Origin: an uncultured Clostridia bacterium
GTDB taxonomy: Bacteria > Bacillota > Clostridia > Oscillospirales > Acutalibacteraceae
Assembly (NCBI GenBank): GCA_938034875.1
Contig: CALHND010000002.1
Span: 248,001-312,000 of the forward strand
DNA: 64,000 nucleotides
Direction of reading: 5' to 3'
Shown in pieces: positions 33,840 to 41,499 of this stretch (position 1 is its first letter; each line of letters starts with the position of its first letter). The position numbers were made by a program, and so were the translations under genes. Below the pieces are notes generated by a model, which had not been told where the DNA came from, did not search any database, and was given only the letters and a program-made list of their open reading frames with translations.

Positions 33840-34076
33840 GTATAAATAAACTTTATTATTTACATAATCAAATTCACCGTCGACTTTACCATCATCATAA
33901 TGATATTCTGTTAATACATTATTGTTTTCATCTAATATCTCATATATTCTACCATCTCGATAACAATTGTATTTAGTAGTATCTGACTAATTATTTCCTG
34001 AATTTGTAATTGACTTGACAAAATCAGTTGTAGTGGTAGCATCTTTTTTATGATAAGAGTATGTAGTGTAAGCACA
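33840..34076 (-). pseudogene. Upstream remnant of the RHS core
   Basis: In the same frame as the 544-aa RHS protein: KYNCYRDGRIYEILDENNNVL, TEYHYDDGKVDGEFDYVNNKVYLY, interrupted by an amber codon at 33987-33989, and before it YTTYSYHKKDATTTTDFVKS, closed by TGA at 34077-34079. It shows that the RHS gene once continued upstream and has been lost between here and the tRNA genes. Confidence 0.65.
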
Positions 34077-34160
34077 TCAGCCGAATTTTTATGCTCATGC
34101 AGAAAAAAGGTCAAAATCTAACATTGCTGATGCTTTACAAAATATGATTTCTTTCTAATT

Positions 34161-34253
34161 GGATGTTAGATAGTGTTAGATAAATTGTGTTAATTTTTTA
34201 ATTGAATTTTTAAAAGTGTAGAAAAGTGTTAGAAAAAAATATTTTGTGTTAGA
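34161..34253 (+). repeat. Scattered TGTTAGA repeats
   Basis: [AG]TGTTAGA occurs at 34163, 34173, 34226 and 34246, with a related GTGTTAAT at 34187 and a reverse copy TCTAACAT near 34119-34130. Spacing is irregular. The stretch 34077-34265 is AT-rich with no gene. Confidence 0.4.
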
Positions 34254-34265
34254 AAGCATGTTTTG

Positions 34266-34317
34266 ATAAAATAAAAACACCTCAAAAACCGCTTGAAATC
34301 AAGGTTTCTGAAGTGTT
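34266..34317 (-). terminator. Terminator of the tRNA transcript
   Basis: On the minus strand AACACTTCAGAAACC pairs with GGTTTTTGAGGTGTT (15 bp, two G-U pairs) and is followed by TTTATTTTAT, just after tRNA-Trp. Confidence 0.85.
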
Positions 34318-34325
34318 TAGGATGG

Positions 34326-34398
34326 CAGGGGCAGAAGGATTCGAACCCTCGGCACGCGGTTTTGGAGACCGCTGCTCTACCAGCTGAGCTATACCCCT
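34326..34398 (-). tRNA. tRNA-Trp (CCA)
   Basis: A 73-nt cloverleaf on the minus strand: acceptor AGGGGTA / TGCCCCT, D-arm AGCTCAGCTGGTAGAGC, anticodon loop CTCCAAA, T-loop TTCGAAT, discriminator G. CCA is encoded (34323-34325). Its 3' end faces the RHS island. Confidence 0.96.
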
Positions 34399-34407
34399 TT
34401 AAATTGG

Positions 34408-34481
34408 TGGGCCATCAGGGACTCGAACCCCGGACCAACCGGTTATGAGCCGGTTGCTCTAACCAACTGAGCTAATGGCCC
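34408..34481 (-). tRNA. tRNA with CAT anticodon (elongator Met or lysidine-type Ile)
   Basis: A 74-nt cloverleaf: acceptor GGGCCAT / ATGGCCC, anticodon loop CTCATAA, T-loop TTCGAGT, discriminator A, encoded CCA (34405-34407). The loop CTCATAA with the following GGTC resembles tRNA-Ile2 genes whose C34 is changed to lysidine; elongator Met is the alternative. It is 9 nt upstream of tRNA-Trp on one transcript. Confidence 0.93.
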
Positions 34482-34508
34482 GTAGTTCCGCTACTACGGA
34501 CGAAATAT

Positions 34509-34536
34509 ATTATATCATAAATTAAGTAATTGTCAA
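34509..34536 (-). promoter_or_regulatory. Promoter of the tRNA pair
   Basis: Minus strand TTGACA, 16-nt spacer, TATAAT; about 28 nt upstream of the first tRNA. Confidence 0.85.
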
Positions 34537-34598
34537 CACAAAACTTTAATTATGATTTTACAAAATAATATGTACTTTAGTATTTAAATCTGTTATAA

Positions 34599-35501
34599 TT
34601 ATAAACTACATAATAGCATCATGGCTTCTTCAAGCCGTGAATATATTTCGTTGATTTGTGATGGAGGAAGCGGATTTATTCCTCTTCCAATTTCTATAGT
34701 AAAGCCCGGACGTTTATATTTTTCAATAAACCAGTCCTTGAATCCGCCATGTGATGCGATAACTGTCGGCTCCTCAAGCGCGTATCCACTGCTGGCTGAT
34801 AAAAGCGTCGCCATACGCCGTCCCCTGACAGGCGTATTGTTACCATAGTTCCAGTATATCACTTCGCCCTGCGAATGAAATGCGGCAACATGGGAAAACC
34901 GAATACGAGAACATAAATCAACCAATGCCGCCGTTTCGGGCTCACTTGTAGGTCTTGGTCCTCCGTAACGAGTGGGAGACGGACCGTAAATATTAGCCTT
35001 TTGTTCAAGCTCGTGCACAATGCTCCAGCCCGCATCAAAATTATGGTTAATATCGACGCCACGAACATTTGCATTCCATTTGGAAAAATTACCTGCACTA
35101 ATCGCATTTACGCTTTCTTTAAATTTGCCGCAGTTTACGCTGCCCTCTCCTACAATATCACATCCATCAGGATTTACCATCGGCAAAATTACAAGCCGAC
35201 GATCATAAAATGAACGGCGCGCCCTAATTCCGGCGATATCGCCATCGCGTGCAAGCGTTTCACATAACCGCTGTGCAAACATCATAAGCAAAGTTGCTGT
35301 TAAGCGCTCCGTACCATGAAAGGCGCCGCACATAAGTACCGCATCCTTTCCACTGCCAATAGATAATGCAAGTAATTCCTTACCGAGAACGCTTTTTCCC
35401 ACCGTTTCAAAGCTTGCAAAACTATACCTTGTACATAGTTCGTATAATTCATCCTTTAATTCCGAAAACATATACTCTCTTGCTGTTACACTTTCTGTCA
35501 T
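34599..35501 (-). CDS. M14-family zinc carboxypeptidase
   Basis: A 300-aa metallocarboxypeptidase of the M14 family (gamma-D-glutamyl-meso-diaminopimelate peptidase-like). Zinc ligands: GAFHGTER (H-x-x-E, about residues 61-64) and the later His in AAFHSQGE; RRLVILPMVNPDGCD and RGVDINHNFDAGW bind substrate; TIEIGRG contains the catalytic Glu. No signal peptide is visible, so it may act on peptidoglycan peptides inside the cell. It is transcribed divergently from the Nudix gene and has no close downstream partner. Confidence 0.9.
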   Translation of the reverse strand: MTESVTAREYMFSELKDELYELCTRYSFASFETVGKSVLGKELLALSIGSGKDAVLMCGAFHGTERLTATLLMMFAQRLCETLARDGDIAGIRARRSFYDRRLVILPMVNPDGCDIVGEGSVNCGKFKESVNAISAGNFSKWNANVRGVDINHNFDAGWSIVHELEQKANIYGPSPTRYGGPRPTSEPETAALVDLCSRIRFSHVAAFHSQGEVIYWNYGNNTPVRGRRMATLLSASSGYALEEPTVIASHGGFKDWFIEKYKRPGFTIEIGRGINPLPPSQINEIYSRLEEAMMLLCSL

Positions 35502-35567
35502 ATAATCCTCCTGTTTTTTTGTTACATTATATGATAGACTAATATAAATAATGAATCGGAGAACAAA

Positions 35568-36107
35568 ATGGAACTGTTTGAAAAAACTATTTCAAGTAAA
35601 TATATATTCGAAGGTCGCGTCGTGCGACTGCGCTATGATGATGTTGAGCTTCCTGATGGCAGCCGCTCAAATCGCGAAATTGTTGAACATAATGGCGGTG
35701 TAGCAATTGCTGCAATAACCGAATCCGATGAAATTATACTGGTACGCCAATATCGCCACCCATACGGTGAAGTAATTTATGAAATACCGGCAGGAAAAAT
35801 TGAAAAAGGGGAAGACCCTTTTGAATGCGGCAAACGCGAGCTTAAAGAGGAAGCCGGCGCAGTAGCTGGACATTACGAGTTGCTCGGAATAGACTATCCT
35901 TCGCCCGGATATTGCGGCGAAAAGATATACATCTATTATGCTGATAACCTTACCTTCGGTGAAAACCGGCTTGATGAAGGCGAATTTTTAGAGGTTTTGC
36001 GCGTACCGTTTGACAAGGCAGTTGAAATGGTCATGTCGGGCGAGATAGTAGACTCAAAAACACAAATCGCTATTCTGAAAATTAAGGCTAAAAGGGAGAA
36101 CTCTTAA
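35568..36107 (+). CDS. Nudix hydrolase, ADP-ribose pyrophosphatase type
   Basis: A 179-aa Nudix enzyme that splits ADP-ribose to AMP and ribose 5-phosphate. The Nudix box GKIEKGEDPFECGKRELKEEAG matches G-x5-E-x7-R-E-x2-E-E-x-G (only partly restated: RELKEEAG). EIPAGK just before it, and LVRQYRHPYGE, are typical for the ADPRase branch. The last base of the stop codon is the first base of the next gene's ATG (TAATG), so translation is coupled to the lipoprotein gene. Confidence 0.92.
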   Translation: MELFEKTISSKYIFEGRVVRLRYDDVELPDGSRSNREIVEHNGGVAIAAITESDEIILVRQYRHPYGEVIYEIPAGKIEKGEDPFECGKRELKEEAGAVAGHYELLGIDYPSPGYCGEKIYIYYADNLTFGENRLDEGEFLEVLRVPFDKAVEMVMSGEIVDSKTQIAILKIKAKRENS

Positions 36108-36616
36108 TGAAACGCGCCTTTGCTCTTACAATTTGTTTAACACTTTCCTTATGCGCCTCTTCTTGCACCTACCGACAGGGTAACCCCACCGTAGATGGTG
36201 CTCACGTTTGGGAAAACAGTGATGAAAGCACCGTTTCCGAATACAATATAAGCGAGTCTTACACGCTTAACTACAATGTCGCAGATGCACTTGCTGCTCA
36301 TGCAAAAGCAGTCGACGAAAACAGCCTTGCACTTGCACAAGAAATTATTTCAGGACTGGATCAATATCCCGAATTTACCGATGACAAGGACATTAACTAT
36401 GTTGTAAAACTGCGCTCTGTGTACAAATGCGTGGTCGGATTTTATTATATGAACAGCTCATACGGACAACTTAATTCACTTATTGACGAATATAACAAGG
36501 CTTATGAAGAGCTTTCTAATAATTCAAAAACATTTTACCTTAAAATAAATAATAATCTGTTCATGGATGCTGCTAACCAGTTTGAACAGTACGGTAAAAC
36601 AATGACAAACTCATAA
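36107..36616 (+). CDS. Small lipoprotein, unknown
   Basis: A 169-aa protein with a lipoprotein signal (MKRAFALTICLTLSLCASSC, Cys 20), then a helical, Ala/Leu-rich domain (VADALAAHAKAVDENSLALAQEI..., YGQLNSLIDEYNKAYEEL). A LemA-like all-helical fold is possible but not shown. It is coupled to the Nudix gene by TAATG and followed 13 nt later by trpS. No family is recognised. Confidence 0.8.
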   Translation: MKRAFALTICLTLSLCASSCTYRQGNPTVDGAHVWENSDESTVSEYNISESYTLNYNVADALAAHAKAVDENSLALAQEIISGLDQYPEFTDDKDINYVVKLRSVYKCVVGFYYMNSSYGQLNSLIDEYNKAYEELSNNSKTFYLKINNNLFMDAANQFEQYGKTMTNS

Positions 36617-36629
36617 AGGAGTAATTACT

Positions 36630-37640
36630 ATGGATAACACACCTGAAAAAAAGCCGCGCGTACTTAGCTGTATCCAACCAAGCGGCACATTTACACTGGG
36701 AAACTATCTTGGAGCGCTCAAAAACTGGGTAAAAATGCAGGAGGACTGCGATTGTTTCTTTGCAGTTGCCGATCTTCATGCCATCACAGTCAGACAAGAC
36801 CCCGCAAAATTCAGAGAACAAATCCGTTCAGCTTTCTCTATGCTTATTGCGATAGGCCTTGACCCCGAAAAAAGCCCAATTTTTCTGCAATCTCATGTTG
36901 CCGCACATTCGCAACTGGCATGGGTGCTTAATTGCTACACACAATTTGGTGAGCTGTCGCGCATGACACAATTTAAAGATAAATCTCAAAAGCACGCCGA
37001 CAATGTCAACGCAGGACTGTTTGATTATCCCGTTCTCATGGCAGCTGATATACTGCTTTACCAGGCTGACTATGTCCCTATTGGAGAGGACCAAAAACAG
37101 CATCTTGAGCTTGCACGAAATATTGCCGAGCGATTCAACGGAGCGTATTCACCCACATTTACCGTTCCTAATCCGTACATAGGTAAGGTTGGCGCACGTG
37201 TAATGTCATTACAAACGCCCGAAAAAAAGATGTCCAAATCGGACACCAATGTTAACGGCTTTATATCCTTGCTTGACTCGCCTGATGATATAATGCGCAA
37301 ATTTAAGCGCGCCGTCACCGACAGCGAGGCTAAGATCTACTACGGTGAAGGCAAGGCAGGTATAAATAACCTAATGAATATTTATTCATGTATTACCGGT
37401 AAAACAAACGATGAGATTGTTGACGAATTTGGCGGCAAAGGTTACGGTGATTTTAAGGTTGCTGTAGGAGAGGCCGTAATTGAGACGCTGAGACCAATTC
37501 AGGAGAAATATAAACAAGTATATTCCGAAAAGGATTATCTTGCAGAAATGTACAAAAAAGGTGCTGTTTCCGCAGAAAAAGTTGCAAACAAGACTCTGTA
37601 TAAGGTAATGAAAAAAGTCGGTTATATCATGCCTTATTAA
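36630..37640 (+). CDS. trpS: Tryptophan-tRNA ligase
   Basis: A 336-aa class I aminoacyl-tRNA synthetase charging tRNA-Trp. The HIGH-equivalent is TFTLGNYLGAL (residues about 20-30), the KMSKS loop is KKMSKSD near residue 199, and PVLMAADILLYQADYVPIGEDQKQH is the ATP/Trp pocket (recognised as GEDQKQH). No T-box leader is present: it starts 13 nt after the previous stop with AAAGGAG. The only tRNA-Trp seen here lies 2.3 kb upstream. Confidence 0.96.
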   Translation: MDNTPEKKPRVLSCIQPSGTFTLGNYLGALKNWVKMQEDCDCFFAVADLHAITVRQDPAKFREQIRSAFSMLIAIGLDPEKSPIFLQSHVAAHSQLAWVLNCYTQFGELSRMTQFKDKSQKHADNVNAGLFDYPVLMAADILLYQADYVPIGEDQKQHLELARNIAERFNGAYSPTFTVPNPYIGKVGARVMSLQTPEKKMSKSDTNVNGFISLLDSPDDIMRKFKRAVTDSEAKIYYGEGKAGINNLMNIYSCITGKTNDEIVDEFGGKGYGDFKVAVGEAVIETLRPIQEKYKQVYSEKDYLAEMYKKGAVSAEKVANKTLYKVMKKVGYIMPY

Positions 37641-37663
37641 AAAAACAAACAAAACAATAAATA

Positions 37664-37700
37664 ACACCGCCTGCTTAATGCATGGCGGTGTTATTTATTT
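37664..37700 (+). terminator. Terminator after trpS
   Basis: Stem AACACCGCC / GGCGGTGTT followed by ATTTATTT. Confidence 0.8.
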
Positions 37701-37793
37701 GTATTTAAATACTCAGTGGTTCAAGTCAAAGGTAAAAACAAATTTACCCAGACCGTCTGTAGGTGCTATTTATTTTTAATTAAATACTCAGTT
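37687..37793 (+). repeat. Two imperfect 32-bp direct repeats
   Basis: GGTG-x-TATTTATTT-x-TA-x-TTAAATACTCAGT occurs at 37687-37718 and 37762-37793, 75 bp apart. The first copy overlaps the trpS terminator tail. No gene lies in this stretch. Confidence 0.6.
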
Positions 37794-37848
37794 CTTACAT
37801 TCTGCAATATATACAGTTTATATATAACACAGTACGAAACACTAAAAT

Positions 37849-37888
37849 ATAATGAGGCCCGACACTAAAGTGTCAGACCTCATTTTAT
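37849..37888 (-). terminator. Terminator of the surface-protein gene
   Basis: Stem AATGAGGCCCGACAC / GTGTCAGACCTCATT (two mismatches) with loop TAAA, read leftward into an A/T-rich run. Confidence 0.75.
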
Positions 37889-37901
37889 ATGCTGTAAGAG
37901 A

Positions 37902-38921
37902 TTATTCCTTGCAAGTTTTCTTAGAAGCAAGGACTACTCCTGCTCCGGCTAATACGAGAGCAACAAGTACAAATATGATTGGCATAGACATATCACCGGT
38001 TTTTCCTGTCTCGCCTGCTCCTGAACCTGTGCCTGTGCCTGTGCCTGAACCTGTGCCTGTGCCACCTGTGGTGCCATCACCTGTTCTATTGGTGGAATAG
38101 AACTTCTTAGCAATCCAAAGGTCATATGCATAGTTAGTCTTATCCTTTGAATCATTACCAGCTGCTGTAATAGATACTTCAGCTGCACTAAAATAACCTG
38201 CTGCTTCTTCAGAACTTTCAACAGAACTTTCAACTGCTGCTTTTCTAATGTTGTAGTAGGATGTCACGCCGTTTGTAGTGTCAACTGAAACATGAGTTGA
38301 ATCCTCAACGTTCCAAGACATTGTTTTGTTATCCTTTATAACATACAGCTTGCCAATTTCGGTGTCATCAGCGCGGGTGTAACGGATAGCATATGTACCG
38401 CTAATATCGTCACCAAGTTCAAGCCAACCAATTCTTTCATCGTTGAAATAGAGGATAGCAACGTTTTTAGCAATGCCAGCCTGTTTATTACCAACTTCAA
38501 GCTTAACTTCGCCTACCTGAAGAACATATTTCTCACCAAGGCAGTTTTTTGTAGTATTTTTATCTTTATTGATTCTTGAGAATGTAGCTGCAACCTGCCA
38601 TGTATTTCCAAGGTCAAGTGTGTCTTTGAGAGCTACAGTGTTTACTTCTTTGCCGTTTGCATAAAGCAGACCATTGCTCGCAATTTTATCAATGTCACCA
38701 GTGAAATTGACTTTGTCAAGTGTTTCAAACTTAACAATCTTGTTGGCGTCAATCAAAGACTGAACATCGACAACATTAGATGAGCTTGCAGCTTCACTGC
38801 TAGCGGGAATACTGCTATCTGCAACACTGCTGGTGTCTTCAGTTGCAAAAGCTGTAACAGCCATTGCTGCTACAATGCACAAAGCAACTATCAAGGAAAT
38901 AATACTCTTAAAGTGTTTCAT
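37902..38921 (-). CDS. Secreted, probably sortase-type anchored surface protein
   Basis: A 339-aa protein with a signal peptide (MKHFKSIISLIVALCIVAAMAVTAFA), a Ser-rich linker, an ordered domain (residues about 55-265: FETLDKVNFTGDIDKIASNG..., NTWQVAATFSRINKD...), and a Gly/Thr repeat linker (GTGTGSGTGTGTGSG). The C-terminus has GKTGD, a membrane helix (MPIIFVLVALVLAGAGVVLA) and a basic tail (SKKTCKE). The x-x-TGD plus helix plus basic tail resembles the sorting signals of Ruminococcaceae, though the usual Pro is absent. The domain may be a carbohydrate-binding or adhesin-like fold; unknown. It has a consensus promoter, suggesting strong expression. Confidence 0.78.
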   Translation of the reverse strand: MKHFKSIISLIVALCIVAAMAVTAFATEDTSSVADSSIPASSEAASSSNVVDVQSLIDANKIVKFETLDKVNFTGDIDKIASNGLLYANGKEVNTVALKDTLDLGNTWQVAATFSRINKDKNTTKNCLGEKYVLQVGEVKLEVGNKQAGIAKNVAILYFNDERIGWLELGDDISGTYAIRYTRADDTEIGKLYVIKDNKTMSWNVEDSTHVSVDTTNGVTSYYNIRKAAVESSVESSEEAAGYFSAAEVSITAAGNDSKDKTNYAYDLWIAKKFYSTNRTGDGTTGGTGTGSGTGTGTGSGAGETGKTGDMSMPIIFVLVALVLAGAGVVLASKKTCKE

Positions 38922-38942
38922 AATTTTCTCTCCTTTAGCATT

Positions 38943-38968
38943 TGGGATAAAAATGCATATTTATCCCC
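38943..38968 (-). other. Hairpin at the 5' end of the surface-protein mRNA
   Basis: GGGATAAA / TTTATCCC with a short loop, within a few nucleotides of the expected transcription start and upstream of the ribosome site. Such 5' stems can stabilise mRNA. Confidence 0.45.
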
Positions 38969-38981
38969 TGGTACATATTTG

Positions 38982-39010
38982 ATTATATCGGTGAATTGGT
39001 AATATGTCAA
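38982..39010 (-). promoter_or_regulatory. Consensus promoter of the surface-protein gene
   Basis: Minus strand TTGACA, 17-nt spacer, TATAAT. Confidence 0.85.
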
Positions 39011-39110
39011 CAATTATTTGATGATAATTCTTACAAATTTTAAGTAAAATTTTATATCTAATGACAATTCATTATATATCTGTCATAATTTTTCAATTAT
39101 CTTTATATGA

Positions 39111-39149
39111 ACAAGGGTAATAATATTGAATGCATCATCACCCTTGTTA
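39111..39149 (-). terminator. Possible terminator after rubrerythrin
   Basis: Stem AACAAGGGT / ACCCTTGTT, 70 nt beyond the rubrerythrin stop; the T-run is weak. No gene is seen in the rest of 38922-39219. Confidence 0.45.
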
Positions 39150-39219
39150 ATTTATATATGATATTTTTTACTTTTTTATCCCCAAGAAGTTGCATAATGC
39201 TAAAAAATTTAGATGCTTT

Positions 39220-39756
39220 TTAATAATTATCTTCTTTAATTTTAAAAAATGCTCTAGGATGAGCACAAACGGGACATTGCTGTGGGGCTTCCTTTCCAAT
39301 GTGAATATGACCGCAGTTTGAACAAATCCAAATTGCGTCACCGTCGCGTGAAAAAACTTTATTTGTTTGCAAATTATCTATAAGCTTACGGAAACGTTCC
39401 TCATGCGTTTTTTCGATTTTTGCCACCGCATCAAACAGAACAGCAATTTGATCAAACCCCTCTTCCCTTGCTTTTTCTGCAAAGCTTTTGTACATATCTG
39501 TCCATTCGTAATGTTCAACGCCTGCTGCATCCTCAAGTGCGCCTTGTGTATCGGGTATATTGCCCCTTAGCAGCTTAAACCATATTTTTGCGTGTGCGGT
39601 TTCCTGGTTTGCCGTCTCCTCAAAAATATCACCTATCTGATTAAATCCATCTTTGCGCGCCTTTTCAGCATAATAATGATACTTTGTGCGTGCCTGCGCC
39701 TCTCCTTTAAATGCGTTCATCAAATTTTGCTCTGTCTGTGATCCCTTTAAATTCAT
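39220..39756 (-). CDS. Rubrerythrin
   Basis: A 178-aa peroxide-scavenging di-iron protein of anaerobes. The start at 39756 (MNLKGSQTEQNL) has AAAAGGAG 8 nt upstream; the in-frame GTG/ATG just before are too close to it. The ferritin-like domain has metal ligands in FKGEAQARTKYHYYAEKAR, EETANQETAHA (E-x-x-H) and DAVAKIEKTHEERF; the C-terminal rubredoxin-like domain has CSNCG and CPVCAHP. It is transcribed alone and divergently from the acyltransferase gene, with an inverted repeat between them that could bind a regulator. Confidence 0.94.
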   Translation of the reverse strand: MNLKGSQTEQNLMNAFKGEAQARTKYHYYAEKARKDGFNQIGDIFEETANQETAHAKIWFKLLRGNIPDTQGALEDAAGVEHYEWTDMYKSFAEKAREEGFDQIAVLFDAVAKIEKTHEERFRKLIDNLQTNKVFSRDGDAIWICSNCGHIHIGKEAPQQCPVCAHPRAFFKIKEDNY

Positions 39757-39836
39757 CGTCATCACTCCTTTTGGTATTATAATCCCTAAAAAAATCCCAT
39801 ATATTCACTGCCGAACACGTGGTTTTAATTAGACAA

Positions 39837-39877
39837 AAAATGTCTTTACTTGACATTTTCTTATAATGGTATAAAAT
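39837..39877 (+). promoter_or_regulatory. Promoter with an overlapping inverted repeat
   Basis: TTGACA (39850-39855), 16-nt spacer, TAAAAT (39872-39877) for the acyltransferase. The -35 box lies inside AAAATGTC-7 nt-GACATTTT (39837-39859), a possible operator in the gap to rubrerythrin. Confidence 0.5.
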
Positions 39878-39903
39878 GTAATGGCAAAAAAGAGGTGAAT
39901 TAA

Positions 39904-41016
39904 ATGGAAAATATAATCAGTTATTTTCGTTCAGATAAGAATAGCCGTAAAAATGGGACAATTGAATTTCTGCGTTTTGTATTTTGTTTTACTGTGGTAT
40001 TGCTTCATTCGGGGCCGCTGTTTAACGGTAGTTTTAAGCCGATGAAATATGGCAGTTATGCAGTGGAATTTTTCTTTGCGGTATCCGGATATTTAATGAT
40101 GGTACATATTGAAAAATTGCAAAATTCAGACATAGATAAGCCGCTTGGAATTGACACTATTGAATTTTTGTGGCACAAATTCAAGGGACTTATACCCTAC
40201 CTTATTTCAGCTTTTGCATTTGGGATAATAATACATTATGTTTTTTTGCGTGATTCACTTAACGCTGTCGAAACATACAAATATTTTGTAACTTCATTCG
40301 GAGAACTGTTTTTGCTGCGAATGAGTGGTTTGAAAGTTCAAGTAATAAACGGCAATCTGTGGTATATTTCAGCAATGCTTATTGTAATGCTGGTGCTTTA
40401 TCCAATAGCAAGAAAGTTCAAGGAACAATTTACTCACATCATTGCACCGATTACGGCGATAATTTTGCTTGGATGGATAAGCCGATGTGACGCCGTATTG
40501 GAAAAGCCGGGAACATGGACGAAGCTTGGCCATTTCGGCACCGTTCGTGCAGCTGCTGCTGTGTGCCTCGGCTGTGTCGCATACGCGTGTGCAAAGGCGT
40601 TGCAAGGCAAAAAGTTCAAAAAGTGGTTTCGTGTAATAATCACAGCAGCCGAATGGGCTGGTTACGCGTTTGTTATTATCAACATGCAATTTGCAGGCAC
40701 AAAATCGGTGCAAATTGTGATGATTTACCTTACTGTCGCCTTGGTTGCTCTTTCATTTAGCGGTATCACCTATTCATGCAGGTTTATGAACAGCAAATTT
40801 TTCTATGCGCTTGGACAATTCAGCCTGCCATGGTACATTTACCATTATATAATGCGCTACACGCTAGTATACTTTAAACAACAACTGGGATTAAATATAC
40901 CCACTTGGCAGATCTTCACAATATACATTGTGGGTGGAATTGTTATAGCAGTTGTATGCGAAGCTGTTATACGCACAATTAAAAAACATCCTATAAAAAT
41001 AACTGAAAATACATAA
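39904..41016 (+). CDS. Acyltransferase 3 family membrane protein
   Basis: A 370-aa integral membrane O-acyltransferase (about ten helices) that would acylate cell-surface sugars or glycolipids. The N-terminus IEFLRFVFCFTVVLLHSG carries the family's catalytic His after R-F-x(n)-H, and AVEFFFAVSGYLMM is the second family motif. The C-terminal LPWYIYHYIMRYT is also usual. No sugar pathway genes are adjacent, so the acceptor is unknown. Ribosome site AAAGAGGTG. Confidence 0.9.
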   Translation: MENIISYFRSDKNSRKNGTIEFLRFVFCFTVVLLHSGPLFNGSFKPMKYGSYAVEFFFAVSGYLMMVHIEKLQNSDIDKPLGIDTIEFLWHKFKGLIPYLISAFAFGIIIHYVFLRDSLNAVETYKYFVTSFGELFLLRMSGLKVQVINGNLWYISAMLIVMLVLYPIARKFKEQFTHIIAPITAIILLGWISRCDAVLEKPGTWTKLGHFGTVRAAAAVCLGCVAYACAKALQGKKFKKWFRVIITAAEWAGYAFVIINMQFAGTKSVQIVMIYLTVALVALSFSGITYSCRFMNSKFFYALGQFSLPWYIYHYIMRYTLVYFKQQLGLNIPTWQIFTIYIVGGIVIAVVCEAVIRTIKKHPIKITENT

Positions 41017-41030
41017 TGTCATTACACTTA

Positions 41031-41079
41031 AAAAATATGCACCCCAAAAGCTAAACGCTTTAGGGGTGCATATTTTTTA
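41031..41079. terminator. Bidirectional terminator
   Basis: AAAATATGCACCCC / GGGGTGCATATTTT with a 17-nt loop and T-runs in both readings, between the convergent acyltransferase and the 100-aa membrane gene. Confidence 0.9.
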
Positions 41080-41131
41080 ATGTAGTTTATTAATTTTTAA
41101 CGGCGCAAAACAGCAAATAAATATACGAGCT

Positions 41132-41434
41132 TTAATTTCTGCCGTGTCTCAAATCAGCTAAAGTTGATACCGCGTATATCAGTACAACCGCTATTATGAT
41201 TACTCCAAGCTGAAAAAGCCAAGTGTAGGTAAGCACGGCGCCGACTCCCATAAGTACCGAACAAAAAGTAACGGTGAACATTAACTTTGAAATAAACTTT
41301 GCTACTTTTGCGTCGGCAAGCTTTGCATTCAGTTTATCGTTTTTTGTTTTCGCAAGCATCGTTCCTTTGCCGGTTGCAAACAAAATTCCAAGTGCTAACG
41401 ACAGCGTAAACAAAACAGCTGTAAATATTATCAT
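41132..41434 (-). CDS. Small membrane protein, DUF3784-like
   Basis: A 100-aa protein with three hydrophobic segments: IIFTAVLFTLSLALGILFA, LMFTVTFCSVLMGVGAVL and LFQLGVIIIAVVLIYAVS. Between the first two is a polar, Lys-rich loop (AKTKNDKLNAKLADAKVAK). The arrangement resembles DUF3784 proteins, but the match is loose. The stretch between the first helix and the loop (GKGTMLAKTK) is the closest part. Function unknown; transcribed leftward after the transketolase genes but separated from them by a hairpin. Confidence 0.7.
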   Translation of the reverse strand: MIIFTAVLFTLSLALGILFATGKGTMLAKTKNDKLNAKLADAKVAKFISKLMFTVTFCSVLMGVGAVLTYTWLFQLGVIIIAVVLIYAVSTLADLRHGRN

Positions 41435-41450
41435 ATAACCACCAAAATTT

Positions 41451-41482
41451 AAGGCGCGTCGATTCTTAACCGCGCGCCTTTT
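41451..41482 (-). terminator. Terminator of the transketolase operon
   Basis: AAGGCGCG / CGCGCCTT stem followed on the minus strand by TTAAATTTT. Confidence 0.7.
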
Positions 41483-41499
41483 GTTTTATTTATTGCTTA

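Noticed and set aside
33932..34114. A 60-codon open frame upstream of the RHS remnant
   Set aside because: It is out of frame with the RHS text that is readable across the same bases.
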